From NCBI GenBank assembly GCA_022559985.1, contig JAFJTR010000063.1, positions 62,001 to 126,000 on the forward strand: a stretch of 64,000 bases of DNA, read 5' to 3'. A model generated the notes under the pieces. That model made no database searches. It saw nothing but the letters and a program-made list of their open reading frames with translations, and had not been told where the DNA came from. Position 1 is the first letter of the stretch, and every line of letters begins with the position of its first letter. Position numbers and translations under genes: made by a program. This DNA comes from Parastagonospora avenae f. sp. tritici 18332-5 (Eukaryota > Ascomycota > Dothideomycetes > Pleosporales > Phaeosphaeriaceae). This document shows, in pieces, positions 11,790 through 24,677 of this stretch.

Positions 11790-13521
11790 ATGATGGTGGT
11801 TTTTAAGGACGTTGGGAGGTTTGGTGTGGCAACAGCATGGGATGGATGTGTATATTCGTTAGGCGCTGGGGTGTTGGTTAGCACAGGTGCAGTCGAATGG
11901 CGCATTGCTCTTTACTGGGTCTGTATATGACAGTCTACGTGGATGTGGCGATAAGTAGGATAGCTGCTTTTCCGGGTTGACATAATATCAGTTCGTTGCA
12001 TTCGTAGCTATTCTGTCTGAATCATGATATCTGCTCTTCTCTGCACGGTGATTGTTCCTGTCTAAATGTCTGAAGTGCAGTGGGACGATGATCTATCTTT
12101 CTTATGGGAAAACAGGATATCGATGGATAGTAAACAGGGCCTTGCAAATGCACTGATAGTCTAGAGCTTCACACCGTAAGACTAGACTTTAAATGCGACG
12201 GTAAGACCATATGTATGAAGTTCCACCTATCAGGTAGAATACCACTCAGACGCTCTCCATCATAGTCATCAACACGTAGTACATTTGTTACAAAGACAGA
12301 ACGCAGTTCTACTTTGCGCTACAGTTACAATCACTAATTTCAGCCCGCAGAACGCCATGTATGCATCAGGACGTCATTGTGCGGGTATCGCGAATCAAGG
12401 GCTGCAGGGACCAAACCATCGGCTGTAAAGTGCCTTGCAGCATACCTGTTCTGGTTTGCTGCAAGATGTCGTTTGCGGAGAGCCTGTTTGTGAGATCGCA
12501 GACGATTAGGCCTGAGGCTGTTGTCAGGCATGCGATGCAAGGTGCATGCGAATATGCCCCTGTACAAGCATCAGCGTCGAAGATGCCTCATGAGCGCATC
12601 CTCTCGCTTTGCGATGCAACGAGGCGGTGAAGAGCGATGATCCTTCTTCTACGTGTGTGTACAACGACGTTACTTCCAGTCTTGCGCTGCATCTGAAGGC
12701 CCGATATGCTGCATGCAGTCGCGGTCAATGTTGAAAAGACGGGTAGCGAGTAGTGCGCAAAAAGCAAGGAATCAGGCTGGAGATAAACCATACAGCTGTC
12801 GCGGGGACAATTCGACGATGCTCTGGCGCGAATCATGGCCGTTGGTTTCATCGCGTGGACCAATCAAGCTTTGGTCCAAGCCACGTCCAAGCCGCGCATC
12901 GTCATCGTCCAGCTCCTGAATGGGCGCAAATCCATGACCAAGGCGCGTCAAGCCTTCCAAGCTTCGCCTTCGCTGTGACGTGTTGAGCTTGACTCCGAGC
13001 AATAGTTGCGAGCATCTAAAGACCTTGTGTATGCGATTTGCATTTCTGTGAATCATTTGCCTCCCTCTACACAGGTTTGCGACATTCTTCGACGATCGCC
13101 TGTGGCTGAGCACTGTACGCGCCACAGCTACCCCCGTATCGAAACTGAGCTTCTTTAATTACCTCCCACGGCCCTTCGCTCTCCTTTCTTAAATACACCG
13201 CCATCCTCGACAGGGTCTGACTGAGGCACAACAAGGCAACCCGCAAGGCAACGGTACCTGAAATCAACACAGCCACTCCCTTGTGCCCCTGGTCTCCGGT
13301 ACTCAAGGACAACAAACCGCGCTTCCTCGACCAAACACTGGCTCATACCAACGGTTTCCGCCCCCAAACAATCGACATTCCGAACGACGTAGCCCCATTC
13401 CGATTGCTAGTGTGCAGTCACGTCCGGCGTGGATTGTCTTTGCAAATATAGTGGTCCCTGGTCCTCTGCAGCACCGTCCTATCACAACAAAGTCGGCCCA
13501 TTTGCCGACCACTCCGGCACC
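11790..13521. other. Intergenic, 1.7 kb without recognisable gene
   Basis: Open frames on both strands are short (up to 117 codons), overlap each other and lack motifs. The last 450 bp before vcx1 are C/T-rich and probably promoter and 5' UTR. Confidence 0.45.
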
Positions 13522-13620
13522 ATGCGTAAGTGGATATATTATTCCCGAGCCATGACATCTTCCATCACCTGTGTGGACAATGTCTCGATTTCTTCATGCG
13601 ACATGGACTAATCCACCATA

Positions 13621-15479
13621 ATGTCTCTAGACTCAATACGACGACATGCGCATCGTGTCGCATCCTCCCAGGGCGGCGAAGGCACATTGAACTACAACCC
13701 GTTTGCGCGACAACGCTCAAGAGATCAGCCAATAGGCGATGCTGAGAACCAGTATCCCGTTCGACGGACCGTCTCAGGTGCAGCTGCTCCTACCATTGAA
13801 GAACAACAGAGGCTAGAGAGCCGGGAGGCACAGAAGGAATTTGGCGACCAACATCATCACAACACTGAGCCAACACCGACTTCAACATCGCCCAATGGTT
13901 TCGCCGGGTCTTCAGCAGACAGAAAACTGTCCCAGGTCGATGGCGAGAAGCAGTCTGACGATAGCACCGTTATTGGCTCAACTCGTCACAACAGCAATGC
14001 CGTTACCAAAAGAGGCAAATTCAAGGGCATCTTCCGCAAACACGACAAGGAAAATGATCTGGGCGAGAGTGAGCTCACGCGTGTGGACTCCGACCAGCTA
14101 TCAATGGAAGAACGCAAGAAGAGGGCACTCAAGAGAAAGATTCCTGTCATGGACCAGGTCAAATTCGTGCTGTTTGGTGCATGGATCAACGTGCTCCTCA
14201 TAATGGTGCCTGTGGGCTTCGCAGTAAACTACGCCCACATCGGCCCTGTACCAGTCTTCGTCGTCAACTTCGTCGCCATCATTCCACTGGCAGCTATGCT
14301 GAGTTCTGCAACGGAAGAGCTGGCTATTCGTGTCGGTGAGACACTAGGAGGATTGCTCAACGCCACTTTTGGTAACGCTGTCGAGCTTATCGTATCGGTG
14401 CAGGCCTTAATCAAGAACGAGATCACCATTGTCAAGACTTCGCTCATTGGCAGTATGTTGTCCAACTTATTGCTTGTTTTGGGCATGTCGTTCTTCCTCG
14501 GAGGCGTCAATCGTCTGGAGCAATTCTTCAACGTCACTGTTGCGCAGACTGCCGCGTCTCTGCTCGCGCTCTGCATTGCGTCTCTCATCATTCCAACAGT
14601 CTTCCACAACATGATTGCGGAGGATAGTGTGCAAGATGGCGATGCGAAGAAGAACCAAGAACTGTCGCGCGGCACTGCTGTCATTCTTCTATTCGTTTAT
14701 GGCTGTTACCTTACCTTCCAGCTCAAGACCCACGCCACCATGTACAACGCGCCCAGTCAAAAGGTTGAGAAGCGCAAGTCTTCGAAGAGGCAAGAGGGCG
14801 ATGCGGTTCGCGGTATCGCTGCAATTGGAGCTGGCACTGCCGCTGCATCTGGAGGCGGTGTCAACGCTAAGACTATCTTCAAGAACCCCGACGAGAACCA
14901 CGCGGACAATGCTGAGGAAGAGGACGAGTTCGAGACGCCGTCCCTTTCTGTTATCGGTGCGCTTGTCACTCTCGCCATCTCCACCACACTCGTAGCTTTC
15001 TGCTCCGAATTCATGGTCGACAGCATCAACGGTCTCACCGAGACTGGCGCCATCTCCACCACATTCGTCGGACTGATTCTCTTGCCCATTGTTGGTAATG
15101 CCGCCGAGCACGCTACTGCCGTCACTGTCGCCATCAAGGACAAGATGGATCTGTCTATCGGTGTAGCCGTCGGCTCAAGTATGCAAATCGCTCTATTGGT
15201 CTTCCCGCTCATCGTCATTCTCGGCTGGATCTTGGGCAAAGACTGCATGACCCTGTACTTCGATACTTTCCAAATTGCCACACTGTTCGTGTCGGTCTTA
15301 CTTGTCAATTACCTTATCCAGGACGGTAAATCTCGTAAGTTTCTCCGCTCTAACACGTATGCGGGAAAGCTGCTAACATGTACATAGATTGGCTTGAGGG
15401 CGTGCTGCTCATGGCTTCGTATATCATCATAGCTCTCGCGGCGTGGTTCTACCCCAACATCGAGGAGAATCAGTGCTAG
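13621..15479 (+). CDS. vcx1: Vacuolar Ca2+/H+ exchanger (CaCA/CAX family)
   Basis: Moves Ca2+ into the vacuole in exchange for protons. Exons 13621-15334 and 15388-15479 give 601 aa. Both signature repeats are present: GNAVELIVSVQAL in the first half and GNAAEHATAVTVAIKDKMDL in the second, with about 11 hydrophobic helices. A cytosolic N-terminal region of about 180 residues and an acidic loop (EEEDEFETPS) between the halves are typical of fungal VCX proteins. The start is uncertain. An upstream ATG at 13522 is followed after one base by a consensus GTAAGT donor, and a CTAAT...CTAG acceptor ends at 13630, which would give MHSIRRHAHR instead of MSLDSIRRHAHR and 599 aa. Confidence 0.93.
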
Positions 15480-16428
15480 AGGTAATGATTTCCCTGCATC
15501 TTTTAGGACCATCTCACAACTTGCTCAATTCGTCTCTTTTTTGGTCATTGCCGATACCCAGTTTGCAAATCAGGTCTTTTAATGCTGTACATATAACAGA
15601 ACACATTGTAATCTTTAGTTCGACATCTGTTACGAAATCTGGTCCACGTGATGATACATGTCGAGTTTGCGCAGAACTGCGCAGCTGCTTCGTTGCGGTT
15701 GCGTCGCGCCTTCCTCATTTTCAAACATGGCTCCTCTCATTTCGGCTGTAAGTGCCATATCAACATCAGATTCGCACCACAATACAACAAACTTCACTCA
15801 TCTCACATCTCCATGGCGACTACATCGCATTGTCATACGTCGATCGTCGGGCTCATGCGTACGCCAGGAGCATCTCAGCGTACTCCATAGCTCTGCAAAA
15901 GGCCGGGACGCCCACTTGCTTAGCGGCATCTTCCCTCACCTTGGCTACCCGACTGGTGATGCCGCCTCGCGCATATCTCACTTGGAGGGACAAGCCCCTC
16001 CCCAATATCACCATTTCTTTTACCTGCAATCCGGGACGCAGGCTGCCGATAGCGCCAGAGGGCCATATAAAAGGTCTAATGCTACACTTCCTCCGTCCTT
16101 CCTCCACCACTCTCCCCCCTCCAAAACAGTGACGCCTTCTTTAATACTTCGGCCTCTGATTACTTGCTACTCCCCTGCATCTTCTTAGCAGCTTCCCAAA
16201 TTGCTTCGTGCACTGCCTCACCTTCGAGCTCGGCGAAGGTGGGAGTCGACGCTTGTGCTGAGCCTCGAGGCTTCTCAAGTAACACATACAACCTCTACTC
16301 ATCCTTTCCTTATAACTTCCCTTTGCAGTTCTTCACATTGATCGCCTTCTGGCTCAAGTGGTCTACCATCAGGTACGAAGCGCGCTCACTCAATGGCAAC
16401 TCGCAGCTGACAGTGACAGTGACCAGCT
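15480..16428. promoter_or_regulatory. Intergenic with TATA-like element upstream of the SNF2 gene
   Basis: About 950 bp. TATAAAAG at 16066-16073 lies 356 bp before the start codon at 16429 and is followed by a C/T-rich tract typical of fungal transcription starts. A 176-codon frame (15658-16188) crosses it, but shows no motif and is probably chance. Confidence 0.4.
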
Positions 16429-19400
16429 ATGAGCGAACAAGACATCATGGACGACGGTGTTGAAGTCCAGCGGCCCGCCAATCAGGACATGGAGTTTGGA
16501 GATAACGATTCACTGTTCGGCGACAGTGATCAGGATACGACTATGCCAGAACAGCCGACCAACGACGAGGTCGAGGTCACTCAAGACCCTAACAGTACTC
16601 AAGCTCCTGCGTCTGAGAGTTCCGAGAGCGATGCTGCAGGCAACTCTGCTCAAGAGCTGGACGAAGATGAGGAACCCGAGATGCAACACACCGAGAGCTC
16701 ACAAAGCAATACGGCTCGCGAGGAGCAGATGGGTGATCCTGATGACGACATTGTTCCGGAGCCTGTTCAAGAGGAAGTCTCTCAGAGTATCGAGGAGGAG
16801 CTTGGACTTGCACCGGGATCCTTCGACCCTCCCCAGGCCGACTCCAACATGGACGATCCGGGCCAGGAATCGCAGGAACACAACGACGTCCCCATGGAAG
16901 ATGCCAACGCGGGCCATCCTTCAGGCGAGTCAAACAATGTTACCCATGCCCATGGCCATGATGAAGTGCTCCAGGATGGTCAATCAGATGCACAAGAACA
17001 GGAGACATCCAACTTTCAACAGGCTCATGTCGACGATGAGCCACTCGAAAACGACCTGAACTCGCTTTTCGTCCCAGAACACTCTTCGCCAGCACCGGTC
17101 GCCCCTCCCATAAATATGCCACCTCCACCACGCCCATCGGCACATCCCTCTGAATCAGGCATGTCGGTGTTTGAGAAGATTCGCAGCATGCAGAAGGCCA
17201 ATCTGGCAAGGAAGAATACGGCGCAAAAACAGGCGGCCTCACGCCTTTTCACTGCTGAACTGACACCTGAGAACTATCTGGAAGGTATCATGTCGTCCGT
17301 CACGCCCCCTGCTTCGACACCGAGGCCCGCGGTAGACGAGGCTGACATGGAAGATCGTCAAGCATTGGCCGAGTACCAGCGGCAGATGCGACACTACAAC
17401 GAACTAAAGCGCAAGAATGGAGTCCTCAGTTTCAGGCAAGACGTTGAGTTACTGAAGATCAAGTCCGCCGAGAAAGCGCGTAAGAATAAACGTGCACGCG
17501 ACATTGAGAAAGCGAGTGATGACGCAGAAGAGGAACCAGAACTGTTCCCTGAAGCTTTCCCTACGCCCAATACGAACGACGGTGGCAGGGATGACGCTTC
17601 AGAGGAGGAGGAGTTCGACTTCGACGCCGCTTCACGCAAACGCCCGCGTCAACGAATGCCGCACAAGGCGCCAAAGGAGCAGACCATGCAAGAAGCCGAG
17701 CTGCAGAGTATGAAGGTTGCTTTGGACGCGCACGACGATCTACCGAAGAAGAGGAAGACTCAACCTATCGAGGACAACTCACAGGACTCGCGCGCTGATG
17801 CAAAGGGCAAAGGCTCCAAGGCCAAGGCTAAACCAAAGGCAACAAAGGCAGCTCCCAAGTCTACTGCCCGGGGCCCTCGAAAGACAGCGAAGAGCAAGAA
17901 GGAAGCTGATCATGCTATCAAACAGGCCTCATCTTTGTTCCATGCCAATGTCTTTGAGCAGCAAGCCGGCGCGGATGAACGCGAGCATGATGGTTTCAGC
18001 TCCAGGAGGAAGGCAGACGCTCTTAAGGAACTCATCGCAAGCGTTCCACTTGCGGAAATGAAACAAGCTCGTTCCGAGATGGCTTTACTTCATCAAGCCA
18101 CCAAGGACTTTGACGGCCATGGAGCAGTCAAAGCGGCTGGAGGCAATTGGCTCGTGAGGGGCATGTCGACTTCGTTGAAGGGGTATCAGATCATGGGCGG
18201 CGCCTTCATGCGACGACGTGAGAACGCGGCTGATGAGCCTCGGGGAGGATTGCTAGCCGATCAGATGGGGCTTGGGAAGACACTCATGTACGTTGATATG
18301 TCCTGGATATTTTCAAGCCATTAAGACTGCTATGAATGCATGCTAACAATTACCCCAGGATGCTCGCAAATATTGTCAACGGACAGCCGCGAAAGGGTCA
18401 CCATCCTCGCACGACTCTCCTTGTTGCTAGCCCTTCTCTTCTGTCGCAATGGGGCCGGGAGATTACACAACACACCGCATGTGATCTTAAAGTGATGCGA
18501 TATGGTTCCGGAAATCGCCTCGATTCCACTAACGCCAGCGACATCCTGAGAAGTCACGACATTGTCCTAACCACGTACAGCGAGGTGATGAAGTCTTATC
18601 CCAAGAACGAACCGCCGATCGAATGCCAGACAGCAGAGCAGAAGATCGCGTGGTGGAAGAATGTGTACGAAAACCAGCGAGGAATGCTTCACAAGACGCA
18701 GTTTCTGCGCGTTGTGCTGGATGAAGCTCAAGCGATCAAGAACCACCAAGGTCGAACTTCCATCGCCTGTCGCGCCCTGATGGCCAAGCACAAATGGGCA
18801 TTGAGCGGCACACCAATCCTGAACAGCCTGACGGAGCTTTATCCATACTTCAAGTTCCTCGGCGTTCCACATACCGGCAGCTTCAAGATCTTCAAGAACA
18901 ACTACTGCAATAGCAATAATCCTGAGAACACGGAGCGGCTGCTTGTGCGCCTTTCCCAGTTCATGCTTCGACGAACGCACGCCGACAGGATGTTCAATGC
19001 TCCGATTTTGAAACTTCCGATGGCTGGTCAGGGTACCTATTACTGCGAGTTCAATCCCATCGAGCGGTGCATCTACGACATTGTTCAACAGCGTTTCGCC
19101 AAGAGGATCAACATGTGGCAAGCCAACGATCAGCTGGACAAGTCGTATAGCAACGCCTTGGTGATGCTGCTGCGACTCCGTCAGCTCACTGCCCACGTGC
19201 TCATGCTGCAATTCGTCATGCGAGACCTCTTGGAGGTTGAAGACATTGAGGCCATCAAGAACGTCGTCAAAGAGCAGACAGTCGACAATGGAAGCCGCCG
19301 CGCTCGCACGATTGTCGCCGTACGAAAGCAGCTAGAGAAGCATGCGATCGACGTGAAGAAGAAGGCTGCTGCCGACGCGAAAAAAAAGGCTACTGACGCA

Positions 19401-20837
19401 GCAGCTAGAACAGCAGCTGAAGCCGCCGGGAAGGTCTTTGAAGTGGAGGAAGACGAAATCGAAGAAGAACAGGAATCAGAGTCTGAAGAGGCCTCCGGAC
19501 AACCCACTGCGCAAGAGGGGGCCGGCTTAGGCGGCAGCGGCAGAGACTTCGGCAAGAACTACAACTTCAAGCCATATTTGAAAAGCCTCAAAGCAGGCGA
19601 GAGTTGGGATACGGCTAAGAGGAGGGCTAAGTGTAGCTATTGCGATAGAACACCGAAGGACCCCTGGATCACAGATTGCGGCCATCTGATCTGCCAGAAA
19701 TGCAACGAGCATTCCAACCTTGCGGCAGCTGAAGAAGGCAATGAACACGCGCCTTGCAAGACGTGCGGGAAAACACCAAGGACGTGCCAGCCGTGCGACA
19801 TGGACGACATGGATCCGATAGAAGCGGTAGCCGAAGGTACTCGATCTAAGAAGAGCGCAGCAAAGAAGCGTGAGCGCCAGGACCGCGAGCGCCAGGACCG
19901 CGAAGACATCTCGGAAGACTGGCTTTCTATGGCTGGTGCGGATATGCTGCCTTCAGCGAAGACACTCGCCATTAAGGCTCAGATCTTGAACTGGATGAAG
20001 GAGGACCCGAAGGTCAAGATCATCATCTATACGCAGTTTCTGGCCATGTAAGTCGATCTGCACTTTAGGCGTTCTAGTTCTAATAGCAACAGGGTGAAGA
20101 TTCTGGGCAAGATTTGTTCACACGAGGGCTGGGAAGCTGAACAAGTAAGTTTACTGTCCCCGTTAGTGATGCGAGTTGGTTCCGCGAAGGCATCCAGGCT
20201 CGATGACCGCGTGCCTCAGTTTGCATATTGGATGAGCATTACTAACCAAATCGCAGTACGTTGGCACTATGAGTTTCGGTGCTCGAGATAAGGCAATCAA
20301 CACCTTTGCCAGCAACGACAAGTGCAACATACTTCTGGCATCTCTGCGCTGCGGAGGCTGTAAGTTTTCGCTGAGGCCCTGTTGTGCATGTATATACTGA
20401 CGCAGCTACAGTGGGCCTTAACCTAACCATGGCCTCACGAGTGATCATGGTCGACCCCTGGTGGAACGAAGCCTCGGAGCAGCAAGCGTTCTGCCGCGTC
20501 TTCCGTATTGGGCAGAAGGAGGAGACGTTCATGTCTCGACTCTGCGTCAAGAACACAGTCGACTCCAAGTTGATTGAGATGCAGGAGCGCAAGACGAAGG
20601 AGATTGGCGAGATCATGGAGGACAACGGCGAGCGAATGAAGAAGTAAGCGTATGTCTCTCTGAGCTGAAGTGACGAACTAATTGGTTGATAGGATGGGCA
20701 CGCGTGATCTCATGCGTCTTTTTGGCAACATCAACGACGATGCCGAGGGTAGACCGTTCATCTTGGTCGATGACCCGGATCCGCGTGGTGGTTTCAGGGC
20801 CGACCAGGACGACGAGGGCTACGCTGATGAGTTCTGA
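16429..20837 (+). CDS. SNF2-family DNA translocase with embedded RING finger (Rad5/Rad16/Uls1-like)
   Basis: Nuclear DNA-dependent ATPase with a probable ubiquitin-ligase RING. Six exons, 16429-18287, 18359-20047, 20093-20144, 20257-20359, 20412-20643 and 20693-20837, give 1359 aa. Residues 1 to about 560 are acidic and disordered with basic patches (KKRKTQP, KSKKE). Helicase motif I is DQMGLGKT near residue 611, motif II DEAQ near 740, then SGTP. The RING (CSYC, CGHLICQKC, CKTC) begins near 1044, and motif VI is FCRVFRIGQKEE near 1261. A RING between the two helicase lobes is the Rad5/Rad16/Uls1 layout. No HIRAN domain is visible, so Rad5 itself is unlikely. Every exon junction is in phase. 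Role inferred: chromatin or SUMO/ubiquitin-linked repair. Confidence 0.88.
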
Positions 20838-21488
20838 GGTGGTGAAATGGTGAAACGAGTACTTGGGATTTTGGGGCCGCGAAGGCCTCCAGGGTGGGTA
20901 ATCAGGTGTGCTTTTGCGTCGTGGGTTCAGTGGTAGCTGGAACACTTCACGACACTTTGGGGCCATTTCTTTCCTTTTTCTTCACAGTCGCTGTACTATA
21001 TACCTGGTAATCCAAAAGTCTTTCCTAGAAATCAGCCGATTCGAGACTGCACTGACCTCGGGTGTAAGACGATCATGTCAGACGCGGGATATGTGAAGGC
21101 ATCCAGCCTGCATTATGGTCGCTTCTTTGGGCAGATGGTGCAGCTATCGATGCAGTGGACGAGCATGTTCATGCGGGAGAGCAGAGGCACCGATAAGGGC
21201 TAAGCAGCGGGCCAATCAGACGCCGGCTGAAAGCGAGCGGGAACGCGTGGGCGTTCTGTCGTGATGGGCTTCTCACTCCGGCGCGATGGCAGCAATGGGC
21301 GACTGCTATCGAGCTTGGCCAGCCATGTTCCCATCTCGCCCGGGACCCTCGCACCACGTCCGACTCTTCGCTCTGGCCGCTGATTAATGGCGCGCTGAAT
21401 TGGAGGCCGCCGTTCACCTGTCAAAGCGCGCCCCGCCATCTCCAACCCCACATTCTGTGTACCGCGACCCGCGACCCTCGACGCCGCC
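20838..21488. other. Intergenic, no gene recognised
   Basis: 650 bp between the SNF2 gene and the NirA-like regulator, presumably terminator and promoter. The last 250 bp are GC-rich; minus-strand frames there have no motif. Confidence 0.45.
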
Positions 21489-24327
21489 ATGGAGCAGCAC
21501 ACCAGCAGCGCGGCGGATCCGGCTCCGGACGCGCCGGCCAAGAAGGGACGCAGGAGCAAGAGGGACGGAAACGGCGACGACGGCAAGAAGCGCAGGTGCA
21601 TCTCGAGCGCGTGCGTGCCGTGCAGGAAGAGGAAGTCCAAGGTACGTAACGCGAACTGCCTTTCTCCGGCGGACGGGCGCGACATCTCCGCGTCGCAGCA
21701 ATGAACCGCCTATAGCAGCACGGCATCGCTGACATGTGAGTGTGAGCAGTGCGACGGCACTACGCCCGCGTGCTCAGCCTGCGCGGCCGTCTACAACACC
21801 GAGTGCGTCTACGACCTCAACTCGGACCACCGCCGCAAGGGCGTGTACAAGAAGGACATCGACAACCTCAAGACGCGCAACTCGACGCTGCAGACGCTGA
21901 TCCAGGCCATCCTCAACTACCCGGAGGACGATGTTGCCGACCTGGTGCACCAGATCCGCACGTGCGAGAGCCTCGACACCGTCGCCGAGAACATCATCGC
22001 CAAGGAGAATGGCGAGCTCGACGACGACGACCAGATCAGCCCCGCCTCGACGCCGCCCCTGGGCCCGGGACAGCCCACCTTTGAGAGCCAGCTGAGCGGG
22101 AAGATGGGCGAGCTGCGGCTTGAAGATGGATCCACGCGGTACATTGGCGGCACATCGCATCTGATATACCTCGACAAGGCCAACGACGACGCAGACTCGC
22201 CCGACACGTACACGGACGAGTACCAGTCCAACGAGGACACCTTCTGCTCGTGGACGGCGGCGACCTCGGACCCGGAGCTCGTGCAGCACCTCATCAGCAT
22301 GTACTTTTGCTGGCACTACAGCTTCTTCACCACCCTGTCCAAGAACCTGTTTCTCCAGGAGTTCAAGCTCGGCCGGCCGCCGCCAGGATCGAACCGCCGG
22401 ATGCAGTACTGCACGCCGCTGCTGGTCAACGCCATGCTGGCCTTGGGGTGCCACTTCTCCTCGTGGCCTGGGGCGCGTGCTGTGCGAGACGACTCGGCGA
22501 CTGCCGGCGACCACTTCTTCAAGGAGGCGAAGAGGCTGATTATGGAGGGCGACTTGCACGAGGTTCCGACGCTACCCACGGTGCAAGCACTTGCTCTCAT
22601 GTCCGTGCGAGAAGCGGGGTGCGGCAGAGAGGCGAAGGGCTGGGTGTACAGCGGCATGAGCTTCCGCATGGCGTGCGACCTTGGCCTGAATCTCGGCATG
22701 CACAGCAACGGCAACATGGACGAGAACGAGGAAGACGCTCGGCGGATCACATTCTGGGGCTGCTTCCTGTTCGACAAGTGCTGGAGTAACTACCTTGGCC
22801 GGTTACCGCAGCTGCACAACACCATAGTCACGGTCCCGAAGTTTGAAGTCTTTCCCAATGAGGATGCTGAGACCTGGAGTGCTGTCACCGACTCGGGTAT
22901 CAGCCAAGCACATTCTCAACCCACCAGGACGCGCGCAATCGCTCTGCAGATCACGAAGCTGTGCGAGATCTCCAGCGACCTCATGAACTTCTTCTACAAT
23001 CCCATCGACATGGACAAGGCGAAGGGGAAGCAGGCTGAGCTCAAACGACTTAGTGAGATACACATGCGACTGGAAACATGGAGAAGAGAATTGCCAAAGG
23101 AACTGGAGCCCAAGGAAGGCGGTCTGCCACATATGCTCGTGATGCAGTGAGTACAGCTCTCTACTTCTTTGACAGCCCTACTAACCTGCCTGCAGCATGT
23201 TCTTCCAACTCCTATACATCCACCTCTTCCGACCCTTTCTCAAGTACAATCCGAACAACTCACCATTGCCTGCACATGTGTCGCCTCGTAAGCTCTGCAC
23301 CCAGGCTGCCGCTATGATCTCAAAATTACTCCGCCTATACAAGCGGTCGCATGGGCTCCGTCAGATCTGCAACATCTGCGTCTACATCGCACATTCAGCC
23401 TGTACGATACATCTACTTAATCTCCCAGAGAAGAACGCGAAACGTGACATCATCCATGGGGTTAAGCATCTAGAGGAAATCGCAGAAGGATGGCTGTGCG
23501 CTCGGCGAACTCTCGGTATTTTGAGCGTTCTTTCCAAACGCTGGAAGGTCGAACTACCTGAAGAGGCTGAAGCAGTACTCAAGCGAACTGACTCCAAGTA
23601 TGGTCCCTGGAACGAAGTCAGCACACCAAAGACCAGCAACCGCGACCCAACACAAGTACTGGATCAGCATCCGTCTCCTGCCGACCAGGCCTCACCGTCT
23701 CTGCAGCCCTACAGTATGAACATTGCGTCTGTAGCAACACCACAGTATCTGAATCGAATGCCTCAGAACAACACTTCCGTAAGCATAAATCCCTACGCGC
23801 GTTCTTCCGAGTCTTTACCTCCAACCGACCCCAACGCACTGGCTTACACGCGTACCCAGCGCCATCACGCAACACCCTCCAATACAAGCTTCACCGCACC
23901 CACCCCCGCATCGACGCAAGGGCGGCATTCCATAGACGGCCAGAGCACTGCCGGAAACTCGCCCAGCCAGCTCTTCGGAGGCGTCGACCAGCTCATGCGC
24001 GAAGGCCAGGACTGGATCTTCCGCGATCAAACTCAGCTGGCGACTGGATTCGAGAACTGGAATCCTAGTAGTATCGACGATATTGCGTCGTGGTTTGCAA
24101 GCACTCATTCTCCGACTGGCGTGTTTCCTGGGAATAATCCTGCGACAGGGCCTCAGATGAATGGGGGCCCTGTTGGTGGTGGCATCAATGGATATCCGAA
24201 TTTGAATGGGAATGGTGGTAATCCACCTCCAAACGCGAATGGCGCGAATGGCGCGAATGGAGTTGGTAATATCACGGGCATTCAGGGCTTCACGTATGAT
24301 GAGGGGACATGGTATGATTATCAATGA
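21489..24327 (+). CDS. Zn2Cys6 transcription factor, NirA/NIT4-like
   Basis: Nuclear binuclear-zinc-cluster activator. Exons 21489-21641, 21750-23146 and 23196-24327 give 893 aa. The six zinc cysteines are C42, C45, C52, C59, C62 and C70; an intron splits the cluster just before C52. The cluster is followed by DHRRKGVYKKDIDNLK, a linker and coiled coil like those of NirA-type proteins. A fungal-specific TF domain spans roughly residues 200-600 (WVYSGMSFRMACDLGLNLGM, ITFWGCFLFDK). The C-terminal 200 residues are Q/N/P/G-rich and contain NGANGANG repeats, a likely activation region. The family has many paralogues, so nitrate control itself is unproven. The second exon is GC-richer than its neighbours. 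Confidence 0.82.
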
Positions 24328-24483
24328 TGCTGGTTTCATACAACTTCTTGGGTGCAGGATGCTTTATCACTGTCAGAAACGTTTGGGATGGGATGGGATA
24401 CCCCCTCTACTTTGTTGTAACTTTTGAATCGCGGCGTATACGAACAGGCGTTCTGGGCGAACCAGGAAAAACATCACCCAATC

Positions 24484-24484
<1 letters not shown>

Positions 24485-24549
<65 letters not shown>
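24485..24549. repeat. (AG)n microsatellite
   Basis: A 65 bp perfect AG/GA dinucleotide run, 158 bp past the stop codon of the NirA-like gene. It is the longest simple repeat in the window and is likely variable in length. It lies in the 350 bp spacer between two 3' ends. Confidence 0.97.
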
Positions 24550-24552
<3 letters not shown>

Positions 24553-24677
24553 CACGTGGTAATATGAATTACGAAAGTATCGCTTTTCAATCCGGAATAT
24601 CAAAACTAGAAGTCCTAAGTATGTGCTGGTGTGGGTATCACAAAACATGTCATAGTCTGACCGACATAGGTGCAGTC

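Noticed and set aside
15658..16188. 176-codon frame between vcx1 and the SNF2 gene
   Set aside because: Contains the TATA-like element and C/T-rich transcription-start tract; composition is Ser/His/Pro-rich without motifs.
21774..22559. 261-codon minus-strand frame
   Set aside because: It is antisense to the zinc-cluster regulator, in a GC-rich exon where antisense frames stay open by chance; its sequence lacks motifs.
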